Made by a program: the position numbers and the translations under genes
Shown: piece after piece, positions 23,030 through 36,147 of the stretch
How the letters are laid out: each line of letters starts with the position of its first letter
How positions within the stretch are numbered: position 1 is the stretch's first letter
Assembly (NCBI RefSeq): GCF_022605725.1
Contig: NC_065546.1
Location: 25,044,227-25,108,226 of the forward strand
From: Anthonomus grandis grandis
Lineage: Eukaryota; Arthropoda; Insecta; Coleoptera; Curculionidae
Direction: 5' to 3'
Length of the DNA stretch: 64,000 nucleotides
Notes under the pieces: model-generated
The model's database searches: none
The model's input: the letters and a program-made list of their open reading frames with translations, nothing else
What the model was told of the DNA's origin: nothing

Positions 23030-26000
23030 ATCTAAAAATTAAATCGGAACAATCGTTAACGCTATTATTTATTACATTTTCTTAACTCTGGTTGTGTTCA
23101 AACCGTAAAAAACATCATTTGGCTATCTTGTATATGCGAAATAGTAAATTTAAATTATATTCGAATAATAGATTACAGTAATAGAGTGAGATATAATAAT
23201 TTTTTTAAAAAACAATTCATAAGAAAAATTTTTAAAATAATTTACAGTACATTAAATGAACTTCAAAAATTAAATTGGAATTAAATCGGACAATGCTGTA
23301 ATGATAAATTGTTTTATTTTCTTAACCCTGGTTATGTCCAAAACTTAAAAAATATCATTTGGGTCATCTCGTATAACTTAAATATTAATTTTAAAATAAA
23401 TTTGACTAATAGATAACCGTAATTGAGTGAGATATGACTATTTTTTTTAAACAAAGTACATCAAAATATTTTTAAAAATCATTTAGGCTTAATCAAATTA
23501 TATCTAAAAATTAAATAGGAACAATCGTTAACGCTATTAGTTATTACATTTTCTTAACTCTGGTAGTGTTCAAACCATAAAAAACATCATTTGGCTATCT
23601 TGTATGTGCCAAATAGTAAATTTAAATTATATTCGAATAAAAGATAACAGTAATGGAGTGAGATTTAATTATTTTTTTAAAAATGCTATAATGATTAATT
23701 GTTTTATTTTCTGAACCCTTGTTATGTCCAAAACTTAAAAACGATCATTTGGGTGATCTTGTATACCCTAAATATTCATATTAAAATAAATTTGAATAAT
23801 AGATAACCGTAATTGTGTGAGATATCACTACTTTTTTAAACACAATACATCAAAATATTTTTAAAAATCATTTAGGGTTAATCAAATTATATCTAAAAAT
23901 TAAATAGGAACAATCGTTAACGCTATTAGTTATTACATTTTCTTAACTCTGGTAGTGTTCAAACCATAAAAAACATCATTTGGCTATCTTGTATATGCCA
24001 AATAGTAAATTTAAATTATATTCGAATAAAAGATAACAGTAATGGAGTGAGATTTAATTATTTTTTTAAAAATGCTATAATGATTAATTGTTCTATTTTC
24101 TGAACCCTTGTTATGTCCAAAACTTAAAAACGATCATTTGGGTGATCTTGTATACCCCAAATATTCATATTAAAATAAATTTGAATAATAGATAACCGTA
24201 ATTGTGTGAGATATCACTACTTTTTTAAACACAATACATCAAAATATTTTTAAAAATCATTTAGGGTTAATCAAATTATATCTAAAAATTGAATTAAAGT
24301 TAAATCGAAACAATTGCCAGCGCTATTAGTTATTACATTTTCTTAACTCTGGTAGTGTTCAAACCATAAAAAACATCATTTGGCTATCTTGTATATGCCA
24401 AATAGTAAATTTAAATTATATTCGAATAAAAGATAACAGTAATGGAGTGAGATTTAATTATTTTTTTAAAAATGCTATAATGATTAATTGTTCTATTTTT
24501 TGAACCCTTGTTATGTCCAAAACTTAAAAACGATCATTTGGGTCATCTTGTATAACCTAAATATTAATTTTAAAATAAATTTGAATAATAGATGACCGTA
24601 ATTGAGTGAGATAAGACTATTTTTTTTAAACGCAATACATCAAAATATTTTTAAAAATCATTTAGGGTTAATCAAATTATATCTAAAAATTAAATCGGAA
24701 CAATCGTTAACGCTATTATTTATTACATTTTCTTAACTCTGGTTGTGTTCAAACCGTAAAAAACATCATTTGGCTATCTTGTATATGCGAAATAGTAAAT
24801 TTAAATTATATTCGAATAATAGATTACAGTAATAGAGTGAGATATAATAATTTTTTTAAAAAACAATTCATAAGAAAAATTTTTAAAATAATTTACAGTA
24901 CATTAAATGAACTTCAAAAATTAAATTGGAATTAAATCGGACAATGCTGTAATGATAAATTGTTTTATTTTCTTAACCCTGGTTATGTCCAAAACTTAAA
25001 AAATATCATTTGGGTCATCTCGTATAACTTAAATATTAATTTTAAAATAAATTTGACTAATAGATAACCGTAATTGAGTGAGATATGACTATTTTTTTTA
25101 AACAAAGTACATCAAAATATTTTTAAAAATCATTTAGGCTTAATCAAATTATATCTAAAAATTAAATAGGAACAATCGTTAACGCTATTAGTTATTACAT
25201 TTTCTTAACTCTGGTAGTGTTCAAACCATAAAAAACATCATTTGGCTATCTTGTATGTGCCAAATAGTAAATTTAAATTATATTCGAATAAAAGATAACA
25301 GTAATGGAGTGAGATTTAATTATTTTTTTAAAAATGCTATAATGATTAATTGTTTTATTTTCTGAACCCTTGTTATGTCCAAAACTTAAAAACGATCATT
25401 TGGGTGATCTTGTATACCCTAAATATTCATATTAAAATAAATTTGAATAATAGATAACCGTAATTGTGTGAGATATCACTACTTTTTTAAACACAATACA
25501 TCAAAATATTTTTAAAAATCATTTAGGGTTAATCAAATTATATCTAAAAATTGAATTAAAGTTAAATCGAAACAATTGCCAGCGCTATTAGTTATTACAT
25601 TTTCTTAACTCTGGTAGTGTTCAAACCATAAAAAACATCATTTGGCTATCTTGTATATGCGAAATAGTAAATTTAAATTATATTCGAATAACAGATAACA
25701 GTAATAGAGTAAGATATAAATATTTTTTTAAAAAACAATTCATAAGAAACATTTTAAAAATAATTTACAGTACATTAAATGAACTTCAAAAATTAAATTG
25801 GAATCAAATCGGACAATGCTGTAATGATAAATTGCTCTATTTTCTTAACCCTGGTTATGTCCAAAACTTAAAAAAGATCATTTGGGTCATCTTGTATAAC
25901 TTAAATATTAATTTTAAAATAAATTTGAATAATAGATAACCGTAATTGAGTGAGATACGACTTTTTTTTTAAATATAATACATCAAAATATTTTTAAAAA

Positions 26001-29000
26001 TCATTTAAGGTTAATCAAATTATATCTAAAAATTAAATAGGTACAATCGTTAACGCTATTAGTAATTACATTTTCTTAACTCTGGTTGTGTTCAAACCGT
26101 AAAAAACATCATTTGGCTATCTTGTATATGCGAAATAGTAAATTTAAATTATATTCGAATAATAGATAACAGTAATGGAGTGAGCTTTAATTATTTTTTT
26201 AAAAATGCTATAATGATAAATTGTTCTATTTTCTTAACCCTGGTTATGTCCAAAACCTAAAAAAGATCATTTGGTTCATCTTGTATAACTTAAATATTAA
26301 TTTTAAAATAAATTTGAATAATAGATAACCGTAATTGAGTGAGATATGACTATTTTTTTTAAACACAATACATCAAAATATTTTTAAAAATCATTTAACG
26401 TTAATCAAATTATATCTAAAAATTAAATAGGAACAATCGTTAACGCTATTAGTTATTACATTTTCTTAACTCTGGTTGTGTTTAAACCATAAAAAACATT
26501 ATTTGGCTATCTTGTATATGCGAAATAGTAAATTTAAATTATATTCGAATAAAAGATAACAGTAATAGAGTAAGATATAATTATTTTTTTAAAAAACAAT
26601 TCATAAGAAAAATTTTAAAAATAATTTATAGTACATCAAATGAACTTTAAAAATGAAACTGAAGTCAAATCGGACAATGCTATAATGATTAATTGTTCTA
26701 TTTTCTTAACCCTTGTTATGTCCAAAACTTAAAAACGATTATTTGGGTCATCTTGTATAACCTAAATATTAATTTTAAAATAAATTTGAATAATAGATAA
26801 CCGTAATTGAGTGAGATATGACTATTTTTTTTATTTTATTTATTATTAATTTATTTTTTATTTTATTAATTTTAAAATAAATTTGAATAATAGATAACCG
26901 TAATTGAGTGAGATATGACTATTTTTTTTAAACACAATACATCAAAATATTTTTAAAAATCATTTAACGTTAATCAAATTATATCTAAAAATTAAATAGG
27001 AACAATCGTTAACGCTATTAGTTTATTACATTTTCTTAACTCTGGTTGTGTTCAAACCATAAAAAACATTATTTGGCTATCTTGTATATGCGAAATAGTA
27101 AATTTAAATTTTATTCGAATAAAAGATAACAGTAATAGAGTAAGATATAATTATTTTTTTAAAAAACAATTCATAAGAAAAATTTTAAAAATAATTTATA
27201 GTACATTAAATGATCTTCAAAAATTAAATTTGAGTCAAATCGGACAATGCTATAATGATTAATTGTTCTATTTTCTTAACCCTTGTTATGTCCAAAACTT
27301 AAAAAGGATCATTTGGGTCATCTTGTATAACCTAAATATTCATTTTAAAATAAATTTGAATAATAGATAACCGTAATTGAGTGAGATATGACTATTTATT
27401 TTAAACACAATACATCAAAATATTTTTAAAAATTATTTAGAATTAATCAAATTATACCTAAAAATTAAATAGGAACAATCGTTAACGCTATTAGTTATTA
27501 CATTTTCTTAACTCTGGTTTTGTTCAAACTGTAAAAAACATCATTTGGCTATCTTGTATATGCGAAATAGTAAATTTAAATTATATTCGAATAATAGATA
27601 ACAGTAATGGAGTGAGATTTAATTATTTTTTTAAAAATGCTATAATGATTAATTGTTCTATTTTCTTAACCCTTGTTATGTCCAAAACTTAAAAACGATC
27701 ATTTGGGTCATCTTGTATAACCTAAATATTAATTTTAAAATAAATTTGAATAATAGATAACCCTAATTGAGTAAGATATGACTATTTTTTTTAAACACAA
27801 TACCTCAAAATATTTTTAAAAATTATTTAGGGTTAAACAAATTATATCTAAAAATTAAATCGCAACAATCGTTACCGCTATTAGTTATTACATTTTCTTA
27901 ACTCTGGTTGTGTTCAAACCGTAAAAAACATCATTTGGCTATCTTGTATATGCGAAATAGTAAATTTAAATTATATTCGAATAATAGATAACAGTAATAG
28001 AATGAGATATAATTATTTTTTTAAAAAACAATTCATAAGAAAAATTTTAAAAATAATTTACAGTACATTAAATGAACTTCAAAAATTAAATTGGAGTCAA
28101 ATCGGACAATGGTATAATGATAAATTGTTCTATTTTCTTAACCCTGGTTATGTCCAAAACTTAAAAAAGATCATTTGGGTCATCTTGTATAACTTAAATA
28201 TTAATTTTAAAATAAATTTGAATAATAGATAACCGTAATTGAGTGAGATACGACTTTTTTTTTAAACATAATACATCAAAATATTTTTAAAAATCATTTA
28301 AGGTTAATCAAATTATATCTAAAAATTAAATAGGAACAATCGTTAACGCTATTAGTTATTACATTTTCTTAACTCTGGTTGTGTTCAAACCATAAAAAAC
28401 ATCATTTGGCTATCTTGTATATGCGAAATAGTAAATTTAAATTATATTCGAATAATAGATAACAGTAATAGAGTGAGATATCGTTATTTTTTTAAAAAAC
28501 AATACATAAGAAAAATTTTAAAAATAATTTACAGTACATTAAATGAACTTCAAAAATTAAATTGGAAGCAAATCGGACAATGCTGTAATGATAAATTGTT
28601 CTATTTTCTTAACCCTGGTTATGTCCAAAACTTAAAAAAGATCATTTGGGTCATCTTGTATAACTTAAATATTAATTTTAAAATAAATTTGAATAATAGA
28701 TAACCGTAATTGAGTGAGATACGACTTTTTTTTTAAACATAATACATCAAAATATTTTTAAAAATCATTTAAGGTTAATCAAATTATATCTAAAAATTTA
28801 ATAGGAACAATCGTTAACGCTATTAGTAATTACATTTTCTTAACTCTGGTTGTGTTCAAACCGTAAAAAACATCATTTGGCTATCTTGTATATGCGAAAT
28901 ACTAAATTTAAATTATATTCGAATAATAGATAACAGTAATGGAGTGAGATTTAATTATTTTTTTAAAAATGCTATAATGATTAATTGTTCTATTTTCTTA

Positions 29001-29177
29001 ACCCTTGTTATGTCCAAAACTTAAAAACGATCATTTGGGTCATCTTGTATAACCTAAATATTAATTTTAAAATAAATTTGAATAATAGATAACCGTAATT
29101 GAGTGAGATATGACTATTTTTTTTAAACACAATACCTCAAAATATTTTTAAAAATCATTTAGGGTTAATCAAATTAT
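23030..29177 (+). repeat. Higher-order block T, copy 2 (6148 bp)
   Basis: Unit starts are 23086, 23558, 23947, 24347, 24737, 25209, 25609, 26080, 26470, 27040, 27512, 27902, 28373 and 28844. It carries the same private marks as copy 1: AATTGCTCTATTTTC, GAGTGAGCTTTAATT, the 97-bp insertion, ACTCTGGTTTTGTTC and GCGAAATACTAAATTT. It is followed directly by block R at 29234. Private marks in 25609-29233 return at 52762-56386. Confidence 0.9.
26769..26929 (+). repeat. 97-bp insertion, copy in T2
   Basis: Same duplication and linker as at 20621-20781, exactly 6148 bp later, in unit 26470 (570 bp). It was carried here by the T block duplication rather than arising again, since linker and junctions match. 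Confidence 0.88.
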
Positions 29178-29233
29178 ATCTAAAAATTAAATCGGAACAA
29201 TCGTTAACGCTATTAGTTATTACATTTTCATAA

Positions 29234-30110
29234 CTCTGGTTGTGTTCAAACCGTAAAAAACATCATTTAAATTATATTCGAATAATAGATAACAGTAATA
29301 GAGTGAGATATAGTTATTTTTTTAAAAAACAATTCATAAGAAAAATTTTAAAAATAATTTACAGTACATTAAATGAACTTCAAAAATTAAATTGGAATCA
29401 AATCGGACAATGCTGTAATGATAAATTGTTCTATTTTCTTAACTCTGGTTATGTCCAAAACTTAAAAAGGATCATTTGGGTTATCTTGTATAACCTAAAT
29501 ATTCATTTTAAAATAAATTTGAATAATAGATAACCGTAATTGAGTGAGATATGACTATTTATTTTAAACACAATACATCAAAATATTTTTAAAAATCATT
29601 TAGAATTAATCAAATTATACCTAAAAATTAAATAGGAACAATCGTTAACGCTGTTATTACATTTTTTTAACTCTGGTTGTGTTCAAACCGTAAAAAACAT
29701 CATTTAAATTATATTCGAATAATAGATAACAGTAATAGAGTGAGATATAGTTATTTTTTTAAAAAACAATTCATAAGAAAAATTTTAAAAATAATTTACA
29801 GTACATTAAATGAACTTCAAAAATTAAATTGGAATCAAATCGGACAATGCTGTAATGATAAATTGTTCTATTTTCTTAACACTGGTTATGTCCAAAACTT
29901 AAAAAAGATCATTTGGGTCATCTTGTATAACTTAAATATTAATTTTAAAATAAATTTGAATAATAGATAACCGTAATTGAGTGAGATACGACTTTTTTTT
30001 TAAACATAATACATCAAAATATTTTTAAAAATCATTTAAGGTTAATCAAATTATATCTAAAAATTAAATAGGAACAATCGTTAACGCTATTAGTTATTAC
30101 ATTTTCTTAA
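29234..30110 (+). repeat. Pair of L units with a 31-bp deletion (437 and 440 bp)
   Basis: In both units AACATCATTT is followed directly by AAATTATATTCG. The 31 bp from GGCTATCTTG to GTAAATTT are missing. ATTT stands at both ends of the lost segment, so it is a deletion between short direct repeats. The first unit also has the shortened end GCTGTTATTAC. The pair recurs at 36148, 45756 and 56859 as the first two units of R. The deletion also brings the start of the A half into frame with its middle, which gives the 97-codon open frames. Confidence 0.9.
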
Positions 30111-30471
30111 CTCTGGTTGTGTTCAAACCGTAAAAAACATCATTTGGCGATCTTGTATATGCGAAATAGTAAATCTAAATTATATTCGAATAATAGATAA
30201 CAGTAATGGAGTGAGATTTAATTATTTTTTTAAAAATGCTATAATAATTAATTGTTCTATTTTCTTAACCCTTGTTATGTCCAAAACTATCCTAAATATT
30301 AATTTTAAAATAAATTTGAATAATAGATAACCGTAATTGAGTAAGATATGACTATTTTTTTTAAACACAATACATCAAAATATTTTTAAAAATCATTTAG
30401 GGTTAAACAAATTATATCTAAAAATTAAATCGGAACAATCGTTACCGCTATTAGTTATTACATTTTCTTAA
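30111..30471 (+). repeat. Shortest unit: S with a further 29-bp deletion (361 bp)
   Basis: S-type half A, and a half B in which GTCCAAAACT is followed by ATCCTAAATATT. The segment from TTAAAAACG to TTGTATA is missing. Copies are at 37025-37385, 46633-46993 and 57736-58096, always third in R. Confidence 0.88.
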
Positions 30472-30951
30472 CTCTGGTTGTGTTTAAACCATAAAAAACA
30501 TTATTTGGCTATCTTGTATATGCGAAATAGTAAATTTAAATTATATTCGAATAAAAGATAACAGTAATAGAGTAAGATATAATTATTTTTTTAAAAAACA
30601 ATTCATAAGAAAAATTTTAAAAATAATTTACAGTACATTAAATGATCTTCAAAAATTAAATTGGAGTCAAATCGGACAATTTTATTAATTGTTAATTATT
30701 AATTGTTCTATTTTCTTAACCCTTGTTATGTCCAAAACTTAAAAAGGATCATTTGGGTCATCTTGTATAACCTAAATATTAATTTTAAAATAAATTTGAA
30801 TAATAGATAACTGTAATTGAGTGAGATATGACTATTTTTCTTAAACACAATACATCAAAATATTTTTAAAAATCATTTAGGGTTAAACAAATTAGATCTA
30901 AAAATTAAATCGGAACAATCGTTACCGCTATTAGTTATTACATTTTCTTAA
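30472..30951 (+). repeat. 480-bp unit with a TTAATTG-rich replacement
   Basis: Between AATCGGACAA and TTGTTCTATTTTC this unit has TTTTATTAATTGTTAATT followed by ATTAA in place of TGCTATAATGATTAA. ATTAATTG is repeated, which suggests slippage. Copies are at 37386, 46994 and 58097, always fourth in R. Confidence 0.85.
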
Positions 30952-33900
30952 CTCTGGTTGTGTTCAAACCGTAAAAAACATCATTTGGCTATCTTGTATA
31001 TGCGAAATAGTAAATTTAAATTATATTCGAATAATAGATAACAGTAATGGAGTGAGATTTAATTATTTTTTTAAAAATGCTATAATGATTAATTGTTCTA
31101 TTTTCTTAACCCTTGTTATGTCCAAAACTTAAAAACGATCATTTGGGTCATCTTGTATAACCTAAATATTAATTTTAAAATAAATTTGAATAATAGATAA
31201 CCCTAATTGAGTGAGATATGACAATTTTTTTTAAACACAATACCTCAAAATATTTTTAAAAATCATTAAGGGTTAAACAAATTATATCCAAAAATTAAAT
31301 CGGAACAATCGTTACCGCTATTAGTTATTACATTTTCTTAACTCTGGTTGTGTTCAAACCATAAAAAACATCATTTGGCTATCTTGTATATGCGAAATAG
31401 TAAATTTAAATTATATTCGAATAATAGATAACAGTAATAGAGTGAGATATAATTATTTTTTTAAAAAACAATTCATAAAAAAAATTTTAAAAATAATTTA
31501 CAGTACATTAAATGAACTTCAAAAATTAAATTGGAGTCAAATCGGACAATGCTATAATGATTAATTGTTCTATTTTCTTAACCCTGGTTATGTCCAAAAC
31601 TTAAAAAAGATCATTTGGGTCATCTTGAATAACTTAAATATTAATTTTAAAATAAATTTGAATAATAGATAACCGTAATTGAGTGAGATATCACAATTTT
31701 TTTTAAACACAATACATCAAAATATTTTTAAAAATCATTTAGGGTTAATCAAATTATATCTAAAAATTAAATCGGAACAATCGTTAACGCTATTAGTTAT
31801 TACATTTTCTTAACTCTGGTAGTGTTCAAACCATAAAAAACATCATTTGGCTATCTTGTATATGCGAAATAGTAAATTTAAATTATATTCGAATGAAAGA
31901 TAACAGTAATAGAGTGAGATATAAATATTTTTTTAAAAAACAATACATATGAAACATTTAAAAAATAATTTACAGTACATTAAATGAACTTCAAAAATTA
32001 AATTGGAGTCAAATCGGACAATGCTATAATGATTAATTGTTCTATTTTCTTAACTCTGGTTATGTCCAAAACTTAAAAAGGATCATTTGGGTCATCTTGT
32101 ATAACCTAAATATTCATATTAAAATAAATTTGAATAAAAGATAACCGTAATTGTGTGAGACATCACTACTTTTTTTAACACAATACATCAAAATATTTTT
32201 AAAAATCATTTAGGGTTAATCAAATTATACCTAAAAATTGAATTAAAATTAAATCGAAACAATCGCCAGCGCTATTAGTTATTATATTTTCTTAACTCTG
32301 GTTGTGTTCAAACCGTAAAAAACATCATTTGGCTATCTCGTATATCCGAATTAGAAAATTTAAATTATATTCGGATAATAGATAACAGTAATAGAGTGAG
32401 ATATAATTATTTTTTTTAAAAACAATTCATAAGACAAATTTTAAAAATAATTTACAGTACATCAAATGAACTTTAAAAATGAAACTGAAGTCAAATCGGA
32501 CAATGCTATAATGATTAATTGTTCTATTTTCTTAACCCTTGTTATGTCCAAAACTTAAAAACAATCATTTGTGTCATCTTGTATAACCTAAATATTAATT
32601 TTAAAATAAATTTGAATAATAGATAACCGTAATTGAGTGAGATATGACTATTTTTTTTAAACACAATACATCAAAATATTCTTAAAAATCATTTAGGGTT
32701 AAACAAATTATATCTAAAAATTAAATCGGAACAATCGTTACCGCTATTAGTTATTACATTTTCTTAACTCTGGTTGTGTTTAAACCATAAAAAACATTAT
32801 TTGGCTATCTTGTATATGCGAAATAGTAAATTTAAATTATATTCGAATAAAAGATAACAGTAATAGAGTAAGATATAATTATTTTTTTAAAAAACAATTC
32901 ATAAGAAAAATTTTAAAAATAATTTACAGTACATTAAATGATCTTCAAAAATTAAATTGGAGTCAAATCGGACAATGCTATAATGATTAATTGTTCTATT
33001 TTCTTAACCCTTGTTATGTGCAAAACTTAAAAAGGATCATTTGGGTCATCTTGTATAACCTAAATATTCATTTTAAAATAAATTAGAATAATAGATAACC
33101 GTAATTGAGTGAGATATGACTATTTATTTTAAACACAATACATCAAAATATTTTTAAAAATCATTTAGAATTAATCAAATTATACCTAAAAATTAAATAG
33201 GAACAATCGTTAACGCTATTAGTTATTACATTTTCTTAACTCTGGTTGTGTTCAAGCCGTAAAAAACATCATTTGGCTATCTTGTATATGCGAAATAGTA
33301 AATTTAAATTATATTCGAATAATAGATAACAGTAATGGAGTGAGATTTAATTATTTTTTTAAAAATGCTATAATGATTAATTGTTCTATTTTCTTAACCC
33401 TTGTTATGTCCAAAACTCAAAAACGATCATTTGGGTCATCTTGTATAACCTAAATATTAATTTTAAAATAAATTTGAATAATAGATAACCGTAATTGAGT
33501 GAGATAGGACTTTTTTTTTAAACATAATACATCAAAATATTTTTAAAAATCATTTAAGGTTAATCAAATTATATCTAAAAATTAAATAGGAACAATCGTT
33601 AACGCTATTAGTTAATACATTTTCTTAACTCTGGTTGTGTTCAAACCATAAAAAACATTATTTGGCTATCTTGTATATGCGAAATAGTAAATTTAAATTA
33701 TATTCGAATAAAAGATAAAAGTAATAGAGTGAGATATAAATATTTTTTTAAAAAACAATTCATAAGAAACATTTTAAAAATAATTTACAGTACATTAAAT
33801 GAACTTCAAAAATTAAATTGCAGTCAAATCGGACAATGCTATAATGATTAATTGTTCTATTTTCTTAACTCTGGTTATGTCCAAAACTTAAAAATGGATC

Positions 33901-34584
33901 ATTTGGGTCATCTTGTATAACCTAAATATTAATTTTAAAATAAATTTTAATAATAGATAACTGTAATTGACTAAAATATGACTATTTTTTTAAAATACGA
34001 AAAATAAAACTATTTTTTTAAATCATTTAGGGTTATTTAAATGATATCTAAAAATTGAATTAAAATTAAATTGCAGCAATCGCCAACGCTATTAGTTATT
34101 ATATTTTCTTAACTCTGGTTGTATTCAAACCGTAAAAAACATCATTTGGATATCTTGTATATGCGAAATAGTAAATTTAAATTATATTCCAATAATAGAT
34201 AACAGTAATGGAGTGAGATTTAATTATTTTTTTAAAAAACAATTCATAAGAAAAATTTTAAAAATAATTTACAGTACATTAAATGATCTTCAAAAATTAA
34301 ATTGGAGTCAAATCGGACAATGCTATAATACTTAATTGTTCTATTTTCTTAACCCTTGTTATGTCCAAAACTTAAAAAGGATCATTTGGGTCATCTTGTA
34401 TAACCTAAATATTCATTTTAAAATAAATTTGAATAATAGATAACCGTAATTGAGTGAGATATGACTACTTATTTTAAACACAATACATCAAAATATTTTT
34501 AAAAATCATTTAGGGTTAATCAAATTATATCTAAAAATTAAATCAGAACAATCGTTAACGCTATTAGTTATTACATTTTCTTAA

Positions 34585-34978
34585 CTCTGGTAGTGTTCAA
34601 ACCATAAAAAAACATCATTTGGCTATCTTGTATATGCCAAATAGTAAATTTAAATTATATTCGAATAAAAGATAACAGTAATGGAGTGAGATTTAATTAT
34701 TTTTTTAAAAATGCTCTAATGATTAATTGTTCTATTTTCTGAACCCTTGTTATGTCCAAAACTTAAAAACGATCATTTGGGTAATCTTGTATACCCCAAA
34801 TATTCATATTAAAATAAATTTGAATAATAGATAACCGTAATTGTGTGAGATATCACTACTTTTTTAAACACAATACATCAAAATATTTTTAAAAATCATT
34901 TAGGGTTAATCAAATTATATCTAAAAATTGAATTAAAGTTAAATCGAAACAATTGCCAGCGCTATTACATTTTCTTAA
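34585..34978 (+). repeat. 394-bp S unit with a 7-bp deletion
   Basis: A 400-bp S unit with one extra A (CCATAAAAAAAC, about 34605) and with GCTATTACATTTTC in place of GCTATTAGTTATTAC. The lost 7 bp lie between two TATTA copies. Copies are at 40638, 44193 and 51106. The equivalents at 9841, 14887 and 61256 are undeleted. The change creates the 60-codon frames starting at TTG (34953, 41006, 44561, 51474). Confidence 0.87.
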
Positions 34979-36147
34979 CTCTGGTAGTGTTCAAACCATA
35001 AAAAACATCATTTGGCTATCTTGTATATGCCAAATAGTAAATTTAAATTATATTCGAATAAAAGATAACAGTAATGGAGTGAGATTTAATTATTTTTTTA
35101 AAAATGCTATAATGATTAATTGTTCTATTTTTTGAACCCTTGTTATGTCCAAAACTTAAAAACGATCATTTGGGTCATCTTGTATAACCTAAATATTAAT
35201 TTTAAAATAAATTTGAATAATAGATGACCGTAATTGAGTGAGATAAGACTATTTTTTTTAAACGCAATACATCAAAATATTTTTAAAAATCATTTAGGGT
35301 TAATCAAATTATATCTAAAAATTAAATCGGAACAATCGTTAACGCTATTATTTATTACATTTTCTTAACTCTGGTTGTGTTCAAACCGTAAAAAACATCA
35401 TTTGGCTATCTTGTATATGCGAAATAGTAAATTTAAATTATATTCGAATAATAGATAACAGTAATGGAGTGAGATTTAATTATTTTTTTAAAAATGCTAT
35501 AATGATAAATTGTTCTATTTTCTTAACCCTGGTTATGTCCAAAACTTAAAAAAGATCATTTGGGTCATCTTGTATAACTTAAATATTAATTTTAAAATAA
35601 ATTTGAATAATAGATAACCGTAATTGAGTGAGATACGACTTTTTTTTTAAACATAATACATCAAAATATTTTTAAAAATCATTTAAGGTTAATCAAATTA
35701 TATCTAAAAATTTAATAGGAACAATCGTTAACGCTATTAGTAATTACATTTTCTTAACTCTGGTTGTGTTCAAACCGTAAAAAACATCATTTGGCTATCT
35801 TGTATATGCGAAATACTAAATTTAAATTATATTCGAATAATAGATAACAGTAATGGAGTGAGATTTAATTATTTTTTTAAAAATGCTATAATGATTAATT
35901 GTTCTATTTTCTTAACCCTTGTTATGTCCAAAACTTAAAAACGATCATTTGGGTCATCTTGTATAACCTAAATATTAATTTTAAAATAAATTTGAATAAT
36001 AGATAACCGTAATTGAGTGAGATATGACTATTTTTTTTAAACACAATACCTCAAAATATTTTTAAAAATCATTTAGGGTTAATCAAATTATATCTAAAAA
36101 TTAAATCGGAACAATCGTTAACGCTATTAGTTATTACATTTTCTTAA

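Larger units (their letters stand above)
29234..35368 (+). repeat. Higher-order block R, copy 1
   Basis: Units start at 29234 (437), 29671 (440), 30111 (361), 30472 (480), 30952 (390), 31342 (472), 31814 (482), 32296 (472), 32768 (472), 33240 (389), 33629 (484), 34113 (472), 34585 (394) and 34979 (390). The series of odd lengths is a strong signature and recurs at 36148, 45756 and 56859. Two connecting S units at 35369 and 35758 lead to the next copy, giving a period of 6914 bp. The last units (34113 onward) are Q-type, so R leads into Q. Confidence 0.92.

Noticed and set aside
29240..29970. Pairs of 97-codon open frames repeated in each R block
   Set aside because: They arise because the 31-bp deletion joins the start of half A in frame with its middle. 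They are conserved only because the R blocks are recent copies. No upstream signal or coding-type substitution pattern is visible.
34953..35135. 60-codon frames at 34953, 41006, 44561 and 51474
   Set aside because: They start at TTG within the B-half end and exist only through the 7-bp deletion between TATTA copies. All four are the same recent block copy.
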